Assembly: GCF_052113225.1 (NCBI RefSeq)
Contig: NZ_JBFRCT010000002.1
Coordinates: 248,001-312,000 of the forward strand
Direction: 5' to 3'
From: Pristimantibacillus sp052113225
GTDB taxonomy: Bacteria; Bacillota; Bacilli; Paenibacillales; Paenibacillaceae
Length of the DNA: 64,000 nucleotides
The position numbers and the translations under genes were made by a program. Under the pieces are notes generated by a model. It did not search any database. It was not told the origin of the DNA and saw nothing but the letters and a program-made list of their open reading frames with translations. The stretch's first letter is position 1; the number at the start of each line of letters is the position of its first letter. Of this stretch, positions 17,369-25,982 are shown in pieces.

Positions 17369-19308
17369 GCGCTATTGTGGCGATTGTTGGCGTAGGTCAG
17401 CTTGCGGACTATGTAAACGATATATTGTCTGCAAGTTGTCAGCTTGTAAGAGTGAATGAACTGGCTTCCGAGTTACCAGAAACGACTGAACTTGCACTCG
17501 TGCTTAGTGATGGCAACGATGCATCCTCTCATCTTATCGCAGAGAATGTTTTTAAGAAATCGGGTATTCCGTGGCTGCGCGGGTTTGTAGCATTTGGTGA
17601 AGGCGTTATTGGTCCGCTTGTCGTTCATGGGAAGGCAGGCTGCTCACAATGCGCTGATTTGCGGCATTTAATGGCTGGAAATGATCGGAAGGACATGTGG
17701 GAGCTGCATCATTTGTTCATGCATGGAGAAGTTTTCCCTGATATTTGGTCTTCTCGCAGCGGGCTATTGCATATGGCTCATCTTATTGCAGCAGAAGTCC
17801 ACAACTTTCTTATCCGTCATACGTCTCTTTTTGAAAATCATATTAAGCTCATACACTTGCAAACGCTCAACAGCTCGGCTCATTTTTTTTTACCAGATCC
17901 GCAGTGTACCGTATGTGGGGAAATACCGGATGACACTGCCATAGCTTCGCGAATAACGCTGCAGTCCAGTCCGAAAATCAGTGAAAACAGCTACCGCACC
18001 CGTTCAATGGTTGAGTTAAAGGCGGTTCTTTCCCATGATTATCTGGACAATCGCAGCGGCCTATTGAACGGAAAAATGATTGACCTTATATCGCCATTTG
18101 CTGACGCAAGCATCATTTTACCGATGTTCTCAGGGGATGAAGGCTGCGCGGGGCGTACGAATTCTTTTGCGGACAGTGAAATGACGGCGATATTGGAAGG
18201 ATTGGAACGTTATTGCGGCATATCGCCGCGAGGAAAGAAAACAGCGGTTCATGACAGTTTCAATCATTTAACAGAGAAGATTGCACTGGACCCCTCTCGA
18301 GTAGGAACACATGATAAGGAGCAGTATGAGCGGCCCGATTTTCCGTTTCAACCCTTTGATCCAAGCAGAAAAATCGATTGGGTGTGGGGGTATTCGTTCT
18401 TGCAGGAGAAACCGATTCTCGTGCCAGAGCTGCTCGCTTATTACAGCTCCGGCTGCGGTCACGGCTTTGTATATGAAACCTCAAATGGCTGCGCTATAGG
18501 AGGAAGCTTGGAGGAAGCTGTATTTTACGGCATATTGGAGGTTTTAGAACGGGATTCTTTTCTAATGACGTGGTATGCGCAGCTGCAGCTCGTTCCTTTA
18601 GATCCCTATTCCACAGGCGATCTTGAAATAAATTTAATGGTGGAGCGACTGCGCGATGTCTTCGGTTATGATGTGCATGTGTTCGATTCGACGATGGAGC
18701 ATGGCATTCCAAGTGTGTGGGTGCTTGCCAAAAACAGAACAAATCAAGGTATAAATATGATTTGCGCCGCAGGGGCGCATCTTGATCCCGTGAGAGCGGC
18801 AAAAGGTGCAATTCATGAGATAGCGGGCATGCTGCTTGCATTTAACGAAAAATTAGAGGTGAACCGCGGGCAATATGAACAAATGCTGCATGATCCTTTT
18901 CTCGTTCGGCAGATGGAGGATCACTCCATGTTGTACGGCTTGAAGGAAGCAGAGGAACGTCTGAATTTCCTGCTCGCTAATGATCGTCCAGTCCTCTCGT
19001 TTAAAGAAGCTTTTAAACCAAGGGCAAAGCATGCGGATTTAACCGATGAATTAAACATGTTGATCAAAACGTTCAGTAATCTGAATCTGGAGGTAATTGT
19101 TGTTAATCAATCAACGCCAGAGACGCTGAGAAATGGACTTCATTGTGTGAAGGTGCTCATTCCCGGCATGCTTCCCATGACGTTTGGCCAACACCTTGTC
19201 CGCTTGACTGGCCTGGAGCGGGTGCTGCGAATACCAGCAGAGCTGGGCTATGTGAAGGAGCAGCTTAAGCAAGAACAACTTAATTGTCATCCGCATCCAT
19301 TTCCGTAA
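17365..19308 (+). CDS. TOMM cyclodehydratase, fused leader-binding and YcaO domains
   Basis: A 647-residue protein. The first ~220 residues resemble the ThiF-like cyclodehydratase partner domain, with two Cys pairs (CSQC around residue 93, CTVC around residue 188) that likely hold a structural zinc. From about residue 225 comes a YcaO domain, with the nucleotide-binding Glu/Arg motifs in AILEGLERYCG and EAVFYGILEVLERDSF, and a C terminus ending PHPFP, the PxPxP motif of TOMM YcaO enzymes. It should use ATP to activate the peptide backbone so that Cys side chains cyclise to thiazolines. Coupled by overlap to the upstream gene. Confidence 0.93.
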   Translation: MSAIVAIVGVGQLADYVNDILSASCQLVRVNELASELPETTELALVLSDGNDASSHLIAENVFKKSGIPWLRGFVAFGEGVIGPLVVHGKAGCSQCADLRHLMAGNDRKDMWELHHLFMHGEVFPDIWSSRSGLLHMAHLIAAEVHNFLIRHTSLFENHIKLIHLQTLNSSAHFFLPDPQCTVCGEIPDDTAIASRITLQSSPKISENSYRTRSMVELKAVLSHDYLDNRSGLLNGKMIDLISPFADASIILPMFSGDEGCAGRTNSFADSEMTAILEGLERYCGISPRGKKTAVHDSFNHLTEKIALDPSRVGTHDKEQYERPDFPFQPFDPSRKIDWVWGYSFLQEKPILVPELLAYYSSGCGHGFVYETSNGCAIGGSLEEAVFYGILEVLERDSFLMTWYAQLQLVPLDPYSTGDLEINLMVERLRDVFGYDVHVFDSTMEHGIPSVWVLAKNRTNQGINMICAAGAHLDPVRAAKGAIHEIAGMLLAFNEKLEVNRGQYEQMLHDPFLVRQMEDHSMLYGLKEAEERLNFLLANDRPVLSFKEAFKPRAKHADLTDELNMLIKTFSNLNLEVIVVNQSTPETLRNGLHCVKVLIPGMLPMTFGQHLVRLTGLERVLRIPAELGYVKEQLKQEQLNCHPHPFP

Positions 19309-19365
19309 GGAGTTTCTTCTCATGTATGCTTTTTTTCCTTGTACTGGAACTTAGGAGGAGGAGAA

Positions 19366-20946
19366 ATGAGTCTGAAGGTATTTTTGCACCAACTGCAATA
19401 CGAGCCTGACAAAACGAAACCGCAAGACGTGGAGGTTGATTGGGAGGACGCGCCTCTGCCGTATAAGTTATATCGTCATTTGCCTGTATTTCCTCTCGCT
19501 TCTGATGTTCCGTTAAAACTAACGGACAAGAGAGGGCAAGAGAAACCAACCCTTCGGGATATCGGGTATTTTCTTTGGTACACCTTCGGTCTGGCACAGC
19601 TTAGTCAATCTGTTGTTGAGCAATATACGGGGGAGGAATGGGAAAGCTCCTTGCAGCTTTGCAGACGATTTGTTCCTTCAGGCGGAGGCCTTTATCCGAG
19701 CGAAATTTATATGTATTTGAAGCTGGAGGAATTACCTTATGGGATTTATCATTATGATGCGGCTCATCATCGTTTGATTTTGTTGCGTGAAGGTCAATTT
19801 GATTCCTATGTGTGCAAGGCCTTAGGCAATCGCTGCGACGTAACAAGCTGTTTCGCGGTTGCTTTTGTATCGACTGTATTTTGGAAAAACTTTTATAAAT
19901 ACAATAATTTCTCGTATCGTTTGCAGGGGCTGGACGCAGGTCTGTTAATAGGCCAGCTGCTTGAGGTGGCGAAGCGTTTTGACTTTGAAGTGGGAGTGTA
20001 CTTTCAGTTTCTTGACCGTGCCATCAACCATTTGCTTGGATTACCTGAAGCGGAGGAAAGTGTATATGCTGTAATTCCGCTTGCGGTAGAATCAAGCATG
20101 GAATGGTTCCGCCATGACATTAGCCATAAAAATCGGATGTCGTCAGCAGAATTATGTAATGAGCTCCCAATCATTAAGCACGATCACTATATGCGTTCAA
20201 AAAAAGTATTAGACTATCCCATGCTGACCAAGCTCAATGAAGCGTCCATCATGGACTCCATCTTTTCATTTAAACAGCTAGGAAGGGAGCAAATGGTAGT
20301 CTATCAAAACGATGATCATGCTTTGCCTCAAGTAAATAGACTGACGTATGATTTAGCAGAGGTGTGCAGGCAGCGTTACTCGCCCGAAAATGAATTTGTG
20401 CTAGAAGCAGTGAGTCAGTCGGATTTAGCGGCACTATTGCAAGAGATTATGATATCCTATCACTATCGAAATGATCTGGATGGTTCGATCCAGAGTCCAG
20501 TGCCACGTGTAAACCTATATGGCTGCTTTTATGGCGTTGAAGGAATTCGTAATGGTGCCTATCATTATGATAATATAGCGCATGCGTTGCAGCTTGTTAG
20601 AGCTGGTGATCAAAGGCCATGGCTTCAGAGTGGGATGTCCTTGGATAACGTGAACTTATTCCAGGTACCGCTGAGCTTTCATCTGACGGGCGATCTGAGG
20701 CATCTTCATGCCGAGCTTGGTTACCGCGGCTATCGGATTCAACAAATGGAAACGGGAATGTTGGTTCAGCGCTTGCTGCTTGCTGCCTGTGCATCCGGAA
20801 TGGAAGGACGTCCGCTGCTAGGCTTTGATGTTAATTCCATGAATGAGCTTTATGGATTGACCCCGCTAGGACAAACGAGCTTGATCCAAATCCCGATTGG
20901 CCCATGTCGGGGTCGTTCGCGGCTTGAGGGCAGTTTATCACAATAA
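19366..20946 (+). CDS. SagB-type thiazoline dehydrogenase, tandem nitroreductase domains
   Basis: Start ATG 19366 after AGGAGGAGG is preferred over an in-frame codon at 19339. The 526-residue protein has a first SagB-like nitroreductase domain (FVPSGGGLYPSEIYMYL, YGIYHYDAAHHRL) and a second, more diverged copy (YSPENEFVLEAVSQSDLAALLQ, GAYHYDNIAHAL). It should bind FMN and oxidise thiazolines to thiazoles on the modified precursor. The last gene of the locus; no exporter, protease or immunity gene is recognisable before the terminator. Confidence 0.9.
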   Translation: MSLKVFLHQLQYEPDKTKPQDVEVDWEDAPLPYKLYRHLPVFPLASDVPLKLTDKRGQEKPTLRDIGYFLWYTFGLAQLSQSVVEQYTGEEWESSLQLCRRFVPSGGGLYPSEIYMYLKLEELPYGIYHYDAAHHRLILLREGQFDSYVCKALGNRCDVTSCFAVAFVSTVFWKNFYKYNNFSYRLQGLDAGLLIGQLLEVAKRFDFEVGVYFQFLDRAINHLLGLPEAEESVYAVIPLAVESSMEWFRHDISHKNRMSSAELCNELPIIKHDHYMRSKKVLDYPMLTKLNEASIMDSIFSFKQLGREQMVVYQNDDHALPQVNRLTYDLAEVCRQRYSPENEFVLEAVSQSDLAALLQEIMISYHYRNDLDGSIQSPVPRVNLYGCFYGVEGIRNGAYHYDNIAHALQLVRAGDQRPWLQSGMSLDNVNLFQVPLSFHLTGDLRHLHAELGYRGYRIQQMETGMLVQRLLLAACASGMEGRPLLGFDVNSMNELYGLTPLGQTSLIQIPIGPCRGRSRLEGSLSQ

Positions 20947-20960
20947 ATGATTTTGAAATA

Positions 20961-21003
20961 AAAGAGTAGATTGAATGTCATTAGCATTCAATCTACTCTT
21001 TTA
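20961..21003. terminator. Bidirectional terminator between TOMM operon and His/Met repeat gene
   Basis: AAAGAGTAGATTGAATG (20961-20977) pairs with CATTCAATCTACTCTTT (20985-21001), perfect 17 bp, flanked by A and T tracts on both sides, between convergent stops. Confidence 0.9.
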
Positions 21004-21008
21004 TAATA

Positions 21009-21602
21009 TTAACCTTCAGGCTGATAAGCTTCTGCTTTCTTTTGCAGTTCACCAGTTGGCTGGCATTTGACTGGGTAATGCAGGTGATGATGCACATGCA
21101 TCATAGGATAGAACCAAGCATGATGATAATCTAATGTATCGAGCTCCCATCCATCGTGATGATGGTCGAAGAGCATGTGCTCATCCCACATTTCATGCAT
21201 CATCGGATGATAGTCATGCATCATTGGATGATAGTCATGCATCATCGGATGATAGTCATCCATCATGGGATGGTAGTCATCCATCATGGGATGGTAGTTA
21301 TCCATCATGGGATGGTTGTAATGCATGTGGTGGAAGTCGTCGTACATGTAAGGAAAGTGATGCATCTGACTAAAATCAACGCTGTAATGATATGAGGGGG
21401 GAGCAGGCTGCTTTTGAACGGCTTGAGGTCCCAAATTAGCCTGGTTTGGACTTGATTGCTGTTGATTACTCCAATTGGCCTGATTCGGGTTTGTTTGTAT
21501 CATTTGATGACCCCAATTGGCCTGATTCGGGTTTGTTTGCATTTGTTGGTGATACTCAGGCATAACAGCCGATTGTGGCATAAAAGATTGGTTGCGTAAC
21601 AT
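21009..21602 (-). CDS. His/Met/Tyr-rich repeat protein, possibly spore-surface
   Basis: A 197-residue protein with ATG 21602 after AAAGGAGG. The N-terminal third holds three copies of a P-N-Q-A-N-(W/L) motif (TNPNQANW). The centre has six tandem Y-H-P-M-M hexads (DYHPMM, some with D-to-N or D-to-H changes), followed by a Trp/His-rich segment with HHHDGW and HVHHHLHYP. No signal peptide or known domain was seen. The composition suggests metal (Cu, Ni, Zn) binding or a structural coat protein. Upstream, CATATTGTA resembles a sigma-E/sigma-K -10 element, which would fit mother-cell expression but lacks a clear -35. Confidence 0.7.
   Translation of the reverse strand: MLRNQSFMPQSAVMPEYHQQMQTNPNQANWGHQMIQTNPNQANWSNQQQSSPNQANLGPQAVQKQPAPPSYHYSVDFSQMHHFPYMYDDFHHMHYNHPMMDNYHPMMDDYHPMMDDYHPMMHDYHPMMHDYHPMMHEMWDEHMLFDHHHDGWELDTLDYHHAWFYPMMHVHHHLHYPVKCQPTGELQKKAEAYQPEG
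21199..21318 (-). repeat. 18-bp tandem repeat encoding the YHPMM hexads
   Basis: On the plus strand the unit CATCATSGGATGRTAGTC recurs about six times with minor changes, encoding the minus-strand hexad H/D-D-Y-H-P-M-M. It lies inside the His/Met repeat gene. Confidence 0.85.
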
Positions 21603-21782
21603 GGTGTTCCTCCTTTTTATTATACTCTACAATATGCTTTGAACGAAAAAAGGGCACTTATCCCTATAAAATAGGCTGCAACCCTAAGCATGTAAGAATC
21701 TAAGATCCTTTCAAGATTTTTGTTTCTGTTTACTATACGAAAATCGATCTGACCCAAAAATGGTCCTGAAATAAAATAAGTC

Positions 21783-21816
21783 AAAATCCCGATCAGAAGT
21801 TCTGATCGGGATTTTC
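21783..21816 (-). terminator. Terminator of the PTS operon
   Basis: AAAATCCCGATCAGA (21783-21797) pairs with TCTGATCGGGATTTT (21801-21815), a perfect 15-bp stem located 37 bases past the EI stop. The A/T ends let it work in either direction. Confidence 0.88.
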
Positions 21817-21852
21817 GTCAAAGATGATTGGTTGAAAGTCGTCTTTTTATTT

Positions 21853-23607
21853 TTAAGCCATAAGTTCCGGAACCTGTAGTTCTACATAAGTCCGGACTGC
21901 CTCTGCATCGTCCATATCAAGCACGGCTTCTGCAAGAGCGGCAAGCTTCGAACGATCGAGACGAGAGAGGATAGCCCGGGCAGGGAGGACAGCGGATGCA
22001 CTCATACTGAACTCATCCAGACCCATACCAAGCAGGATAGGAAGAGCGATTGGTGTTCCGGCCATTTCGCCGCACATGCCCACCCACTTGTTTTCCTGAT
22101 GCGCTGCCCGTATCACTTGGTGGATCAGACGTAAGACAGGAGGGTGGAGCGGGTCGGATAAATAACCAAGCTTCGGATTCATCCGATCTGCAGCCATCGT
22201 GTATTGCACGAGATCATTGGTCCCGATGCTGAAGAAGTCAACTTCACGCGCGAAACGATCAGCCATCTGAGCTGCTGCAGGAATCTCAATCATAATACCG
22301 GTTTCTATCTGTTCATTAAAGCGGATGTTCTCGCTCTTGAGCTCTTCTTTTGCCTGCTCGAGTAATGCCTTAGCCGCACGCCATTCACCAAGAGTGGCGA
22401 TCATCGGAAACATAATTTTCAGATTGCCGAATGCACTTGCTCTTAAGACGGCCCGAAGCTGTGTCTTGAACAGATCAGGACGATCCAGACAAATCCGAAT
22501 TGCCCGATAGCCGAGGAACGGATTGTCTTCTTTCTCGAGCTGAAGGCTTGGAAGCTCCTTGTCGCCGCCGATGTCCATCGTCCGAATGACGATTGGAGCA
22601 TCTTGGCCAAATGCTTCTGCCGCTTCCTTATAAGCAGTGAACTGCTCATCCTCGGTCGGCAGATCAGAACGGCCCATGTACAGGAATTCTGTACGGAACA
22701 GGCCAACCCCTTCGGCTCCGCTTTCTTGAGCTTGGCGGGCATCCTGAACGGAACCGATGTTCGCAACAAGCTCAACCTGGTGACCGTCCGCACTAACCGA
22801 TGCTTTGCCGCGGAATTGGTCCAGCTCCGAGCGTTGATTTGCCGCATGCTGCTGCAACGTCTGATAACGAGCAAGCTCTTCTGCTTGAGGTTCAACAAGA
22901 ACAATCCCAGCAGTACCATCTACGATAACCAGCTGACCATCCTCGATATGAAGTGCAGCATCACCAGCGCCAACGATAGCCGGAATACCGACCGAACGTG
23001 CGATGATAGCAGAGTGAGAGGTGCGTCCTCCGGCTGCAGTTACAAATCCGCCAATAACGGAAGGGTCAAGCTGAGCCGTATCCGATGGAGTCAGATCGAC
23101 AGCAAACAAGATGGACTTTTCAGTTGATCCAGCTGCCGAGGTTTGAACAACTTCGGATTCGGAGCCATTGCCAAGCTTACGGATTACGCGGCGGCTGACG
23201 TCACGAACATCGGCAGCACGTTCCCGCAAATACTCATCGTCAAGGGCAGCAAGCATCACAGCAACTTCTTCGCCGGATTCATTCATGGCAGCCTCAGCGC
23301 TGTAACGTTGTCCTTTAATCCGCTCCTGCGCAGCTCCGATTAACTCTTCATCTTCAAGCAGCATCAAATGAGCTTCAAAGATTTCGGCTTCATTCTCACG
23401 GCCATCCGCATTCATCTTCTCGAAAAGCTCTTCAAGCTCACCGCGAGCAGCAGCTACCGCAGCGTCGAACCTGCTAAGCTCGGCTTGTTCTTCTCCCGCA
23501 TCGACATAAGTTACGCCTTGCGGGATGGTCTCTTCACGGAGGATGACCGCTCGGCCGATTGCATAACCTTCCGATGCGGCGATCCCTTTAATCTCGGTTG
23601 CCATCAT
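21853..23607 (-). CDS. ptsI: PTS enzyme I (phosphoenolpyruvate-protein phosphotransferase)
   Basis: A 584-residue cytosolic enzyme. The phosphorylated histidine lies in GGRTSHSAIIARS, with the C-terminal PEP-binding region (FRTEFLYMGR, IVIRTMDIGGDKELP, FFSIGTNDLVQYT, VGMCGEMAG). It transfers phosphate from PEP to HPr at the head of all PTS sugar uptake. Two ATGs are adjacent (23607 and 23604), both behind GGAGG. Last gene of the antiterminated operon, nine bases after ptsH. Confidence 0.97.
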   Translation of the reverse strand: MMATEIKGIAASEGYAIGRAVILREETIPQGVTYVDAGEEQAELSRFDAAVAAARGELEELFEKMNADGRENEAEIFEAHLMLLEDEELIGAAQERIKGQRYSAEAAMNESGEEVAVMLAALDDEYLRERAADVRDVSRRVIRKLGNGSESEVVQTSAAGSTEKSILFAVDLTPSDTAQLDPSVIGGFVTAAGGRTSHSAIIARSVGIPAIVGAGDAALHIEDGQLVIVDGTAGIVLVEPQAEELARYQTLQQHAANQRSELDQFRGKASVSADGHQVELVANIGSVQDARQAQESGAEGVGLFRTEFLYMGRSDLPTEDEQFTAYKEAAEAFGQDAPIVIRTMDIGGDKELPSLQLEKEDNPFLGYRAIRICLDRPDLFKTQLRAVLRASAFGNLKIMFPMIATLGEWRAAKALLEQAKEELKSENIRFNEQIETGIMIEIPAAAQMADRFAREVDFFSIGTNDLVQYTMAADRMNPKLGYLSDPLHPPVLRLIHQVIRAAHQENKWVGMCGEMAGTPIALPILLGMGLDEFSMSASAVLPARAILSRLDRSKLAALAEAVLDMDDAEAVRTYVELQVPELMA

Positions 23608-23616
23608 AACTGCCTC

Positions 23617-23880
23617 CTACTCTGCTTCCGCAGAAGCGAGTACAGCACCAATAGCGTCAACCGCAGCTTCAGCTTTCTCTCCTTCGGCACTGACCGTTAA
23701 GGTATCATTTTGTTTGGCGCCGATCGAGAGCACGTTAACCAAGCTTTTCGCGCTCACTTTCCGTCCGCCTTTCTCAATGTGAACCGTACCTTCGCACAGC
23801 TTTGCCGCTTCAACAATTTTTTTAGCAGGACGGGCGTGAATGCCCGTCGGGTTTGCAACTACGTATGATTTCTCCACCAT
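23617..23880 (-). CDS. ptsH: PTS phosphocarrier protein HPr
   Basis: An 87-residue HPr with catalytic His15 in GIHARPA and regulatory Ser46 in SAKSLVNVLSIG, the site used by HPr kinase in Bacillota to form the CcpA co-repressor. Residues 47-49 differ from the IMG of B. subtilis HPr. Start ATG 23880 follows TAGGAGG. Sits between the EIICB gene and ptsI. Confidence 0.97.
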   Translation of the reverse strand: MVEKSYVVANPTGIHARPAKKIVEAAKLCEGTVHIEKGGRKVSAKSLVNVLSIGAKQNDTLTVSAEGEKAEAAVDAIGAVLASAEAE

Positions 23881-23900
23881 AGATCCTCCTAAAAAGAATT

Positions 23901-23952
23901 GCCACTAATGTGGCTTACCTCTAGCCATATCTGGCGATTCTTACTTCGTAAG
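23901..23952 (-). other. Cluster of small hairpins in the nagP-ptsH intercistronic gap
   Basis: The 96-base gap holds three short inverted repeats in succession: GCCAC-TAAT-GTGGC (23901-23914), GCCA-TATC-TGGC (23924-23935) and CTTAC-TTC-GTAAG (23940-23952). The one nearest ptsH is followed on the minus strand by AATTCTTTTT, so it could weakly terminate or mark an mRNA-processing site that uncouples HPr/EI levels from the transporter. Confidence 0.4.
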
Positions 23953-23976
23953 CATTCTCTAATTAAATATATCTAT

Positions 23977-25422
23977 TTACATGCGTTTTTTAATCTGTTC
24001 TTTCAAACGTTCTGATTGTGTACCAAAGATAGCCTGAACGGCACCTTTGCCAAGACGCATAACGCCTGCTGCGCCAAGCTTTTTCAGCTCTGCGTCATTT
24101 ACGGCTTTCTCGTCTTTTACGATGAGACGAAGGCGGGTAATACAAGCATCGATACTCTCGATATTATCGGAACCACCAAGTGCTGCAAGAACTCTGCCTG
24201 CTTTATCGTCGGCGTTAACCACTTCACCGTTGCCTTCTTCTTCCTCGAGGACATCATCTTCACGTCCAGGTGTTTTTAAATTCAACTTCACGATAACGAC
24301 GCGGAACAGGACGTAATACACAACAGCGTAAACCAGACCAATTGGAATAATCAACCAGCCCTTTGTTGACAGCGGATAGTTAATCGCGTAATCAAGGAAG
24401 CCAGCCGAGAAGCCGAAGCCATGATGAATACCAAGCTCAACAACCAGCCATGCACTGATACCAGTTAATATGGCGTGGATGATATAAAGCACTGGTGCTA
24501 CGAACATAAAAGCAAATTCGAGCGGCTCTGTAATACCTGTCAGGAAGGAGGCAAGAGCAGAACCAATAAAGATGGAAGAGACGAGCTTGCGTTTTTCCGG
24601 TTTGGCTGTGTGAATGATCGCAAATGCTGCAGCCGGAAGGGCGAACATCATGATTGGGAAGAAGCCTGTCATGAACATGCCCGCAGTTGGATCGCCTGCG
24701 AAGAAGCGGTGCAGGTCACCATGAACCACATTACCTGCTGCATCTGTGTAGTCACCAATTTGGAACCAAGCGATGGCATTAATAACGTGGTGCAGACCAA
24801 ATGGTATAAGAAGTCTGTTCGCCGTCATAAACAGGAATGCACCAACTCCGCCAAGGTCTACAATCCAGCGGCCGAACGTATCAAGCCACGATTGTACAGG
24901 TCCCCAGATCAGACCAAAGATTAGACCAACAATAACCATTGCGAACGAGGTAACAATCGGTACAAAACGCTTGCCGCCGAAGAAGCCGAGCCAGTCCGGC
25001 AGTTTGATATCATGGTATTTGTTATAAAGGTAAGAAGCCACAAGACCTGCAATGATACCGCCAAGCACGCCCATATTAAGCGTCGTGTCTTTCTCAACAA
25101 GTCCCGTAAATACAGTAGGGATTTTGCTAAGCACATTGGTGAGGACGAGGTACGCAATTACAGCAGCGAGTGTCGCAACCGCATCACCGGCCATCCCAAT
25201 TGCAACACCGATGGCGAAGATCAGAGGCAGATTATCAAAGATTGCAGATCCGCCTGCAGCAAGGAATGGGGCGATATATTGGTTCAGAAATTCACCGAAG
25301 TTACCAAATCCAAAATCTTTGACATAATCGATATTCCCAAAGCGTAGTAACAAAGCTGCCGCAGGCAGTGCTGCAACAGGAAGCATTAAAGATTTACCGA
25401 TTTTTTGCAGGAATCCGAGCAT
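23977..25422 (-). CDS. nagP: PTS EIICB component, N-acetylglucosamine-type
   Basis: A 481-residue membrane permease with EIIC (residues ~1-380, about ten helices) and EIIB (residues ~405-481). NagE-like features are LPVAALPAAALLLRFGN, HGDLHRFFAGDPTAGMFMTGFFPIMMF, the linker LKTPGRED, and phospho-Cys in DACITRLRL. These match the GlcNAc branch better than the glucose branch as I recall E. coli NagE, though glucose cannot be excluded, particularly with a GlcT-like regulator in the operon. The EIIA domain fused in NagE is here a separate upstream gene. Confidence 0.85.
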   Translation of the reverse strand: MLGFLQKIGKSLMLPVAALPAAALLLRFGNIDYVKDFGFGNFGEFLNQYIAPFLAAGGSAIFDNLPLIFAIGVAIGMAGDAVATLAAVIAYLVLTNVLSKIPTVFTGLVEKDTTLNMGVLGGIIAGLVASYLYNKYHDIKLPDWLGFFGGKRFVPIVTSFAMVIVGLIFGLIWGPVQSWLDTFGRWIVDLGGVGAFLFMTANRLLIPFGLHHVINAIAWFQIGDYTDAAGNVVHGDLHRFFAGDPTAGMFMTGFFPIMMFALPAAAFAIIHTAKPEKRKLVSSIFIGSALASFLTGITEPLEFAFMFVAPVLYIIHAILTGISAWLVVELGIHHGFGFSAGFLDYAINYPLSTKGWLIIPIGLVYAVVYYVLFRVVIVKLNLKTPGREDDVLEEEEGNGEVVNADDKAGRVLAALGGSDNIESIDACITRLRLIVKDEKAVNDAELKKLGAAGVMRLGKGAVQAIFGTQSERLKEQIKKRM

Positions 25423-25447
25423 CTTATCTCACTCCATGTTCAATAGT

Positions 25448-25936
25448 TTAGGTTTTCATAACGACCGTAATCGTATCCGGATCACCGGCTTTTACCGTCT
25501 TATAGGTGCTTTCTACTTTCTCTGCACCGTCTTCATTCGCCACGATAATTGGCGTTACAACCGGATAACCAGCGCTGCGGATTTTGTCCAGGTCGCATTC
25601 GAGAAGCGTTTGACCAGCTTTGAAGGCATCCCCAGTCTTCACATGTGCTTTGAAGCCGTCGCCGTTCAGCGCTACGGTGTTGATACCAACGTGAATGAGC
25701 AGCTGCAGTCCTGATGAATGCTCAATAATCAAAGCATGATGCGTATCGATCAGATGGCTTACAGTTCCGTCAAAAGGTGCAATGACCAGTCCATCAGTAG
25801 GCTCGATCGCTACGCCGTCACCCATTAAGCCTTGTGCGAATGCTTCGTCTGGCACCTCGCTAAGCGGAACAACTTTACCACTGATTGGTGCAGCTACACT
25901 TACAGCATTATTTGTTTTTTTGCCAAACCATTTCAT
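25448..25936 (-). CDS. PTS glucose-family EIIA component
   Basis: A 162-residue Crr-like EIIA. It has GKVVPLSEVPDEAFAQGLMGDGVAI, the first His in HHALIIEHSSG and the phosphorylated His in LLIHVGINTVALNG. It passes phosphate from HPr to EIIB of the adjacent EIICB gene, 25 bases downstream. Being unfused, it may also serve other glucose-family permeases. Confidence 0.93.
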   Translation of the reverse strand: MKWFGKKTNNAVSVAAPISGKVVPLSEVPDEAFAQGLMGDGVAIEPTDGLVIAPFDGTVSHLIDTHHALIIEHSSGLQLLIHVGINTVALNGDGFKAHVKTGDAFKAGQTLLECDLDKIRSAGYPVVTPIIVANEDGAEKVESTYKTVKAGDPDTITVVMKT

Positions 25937-25982
25937 ATGATCTACTCCTTGCTATCCATGTATAGTCATGTTGTCTGTATGT

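Noticed and set aside
21199..21318. Possible CRISPR array from the 18-bp repeats
   Set aside because: The repeats are adjacent without spacers and are in frame inside a coding gene.
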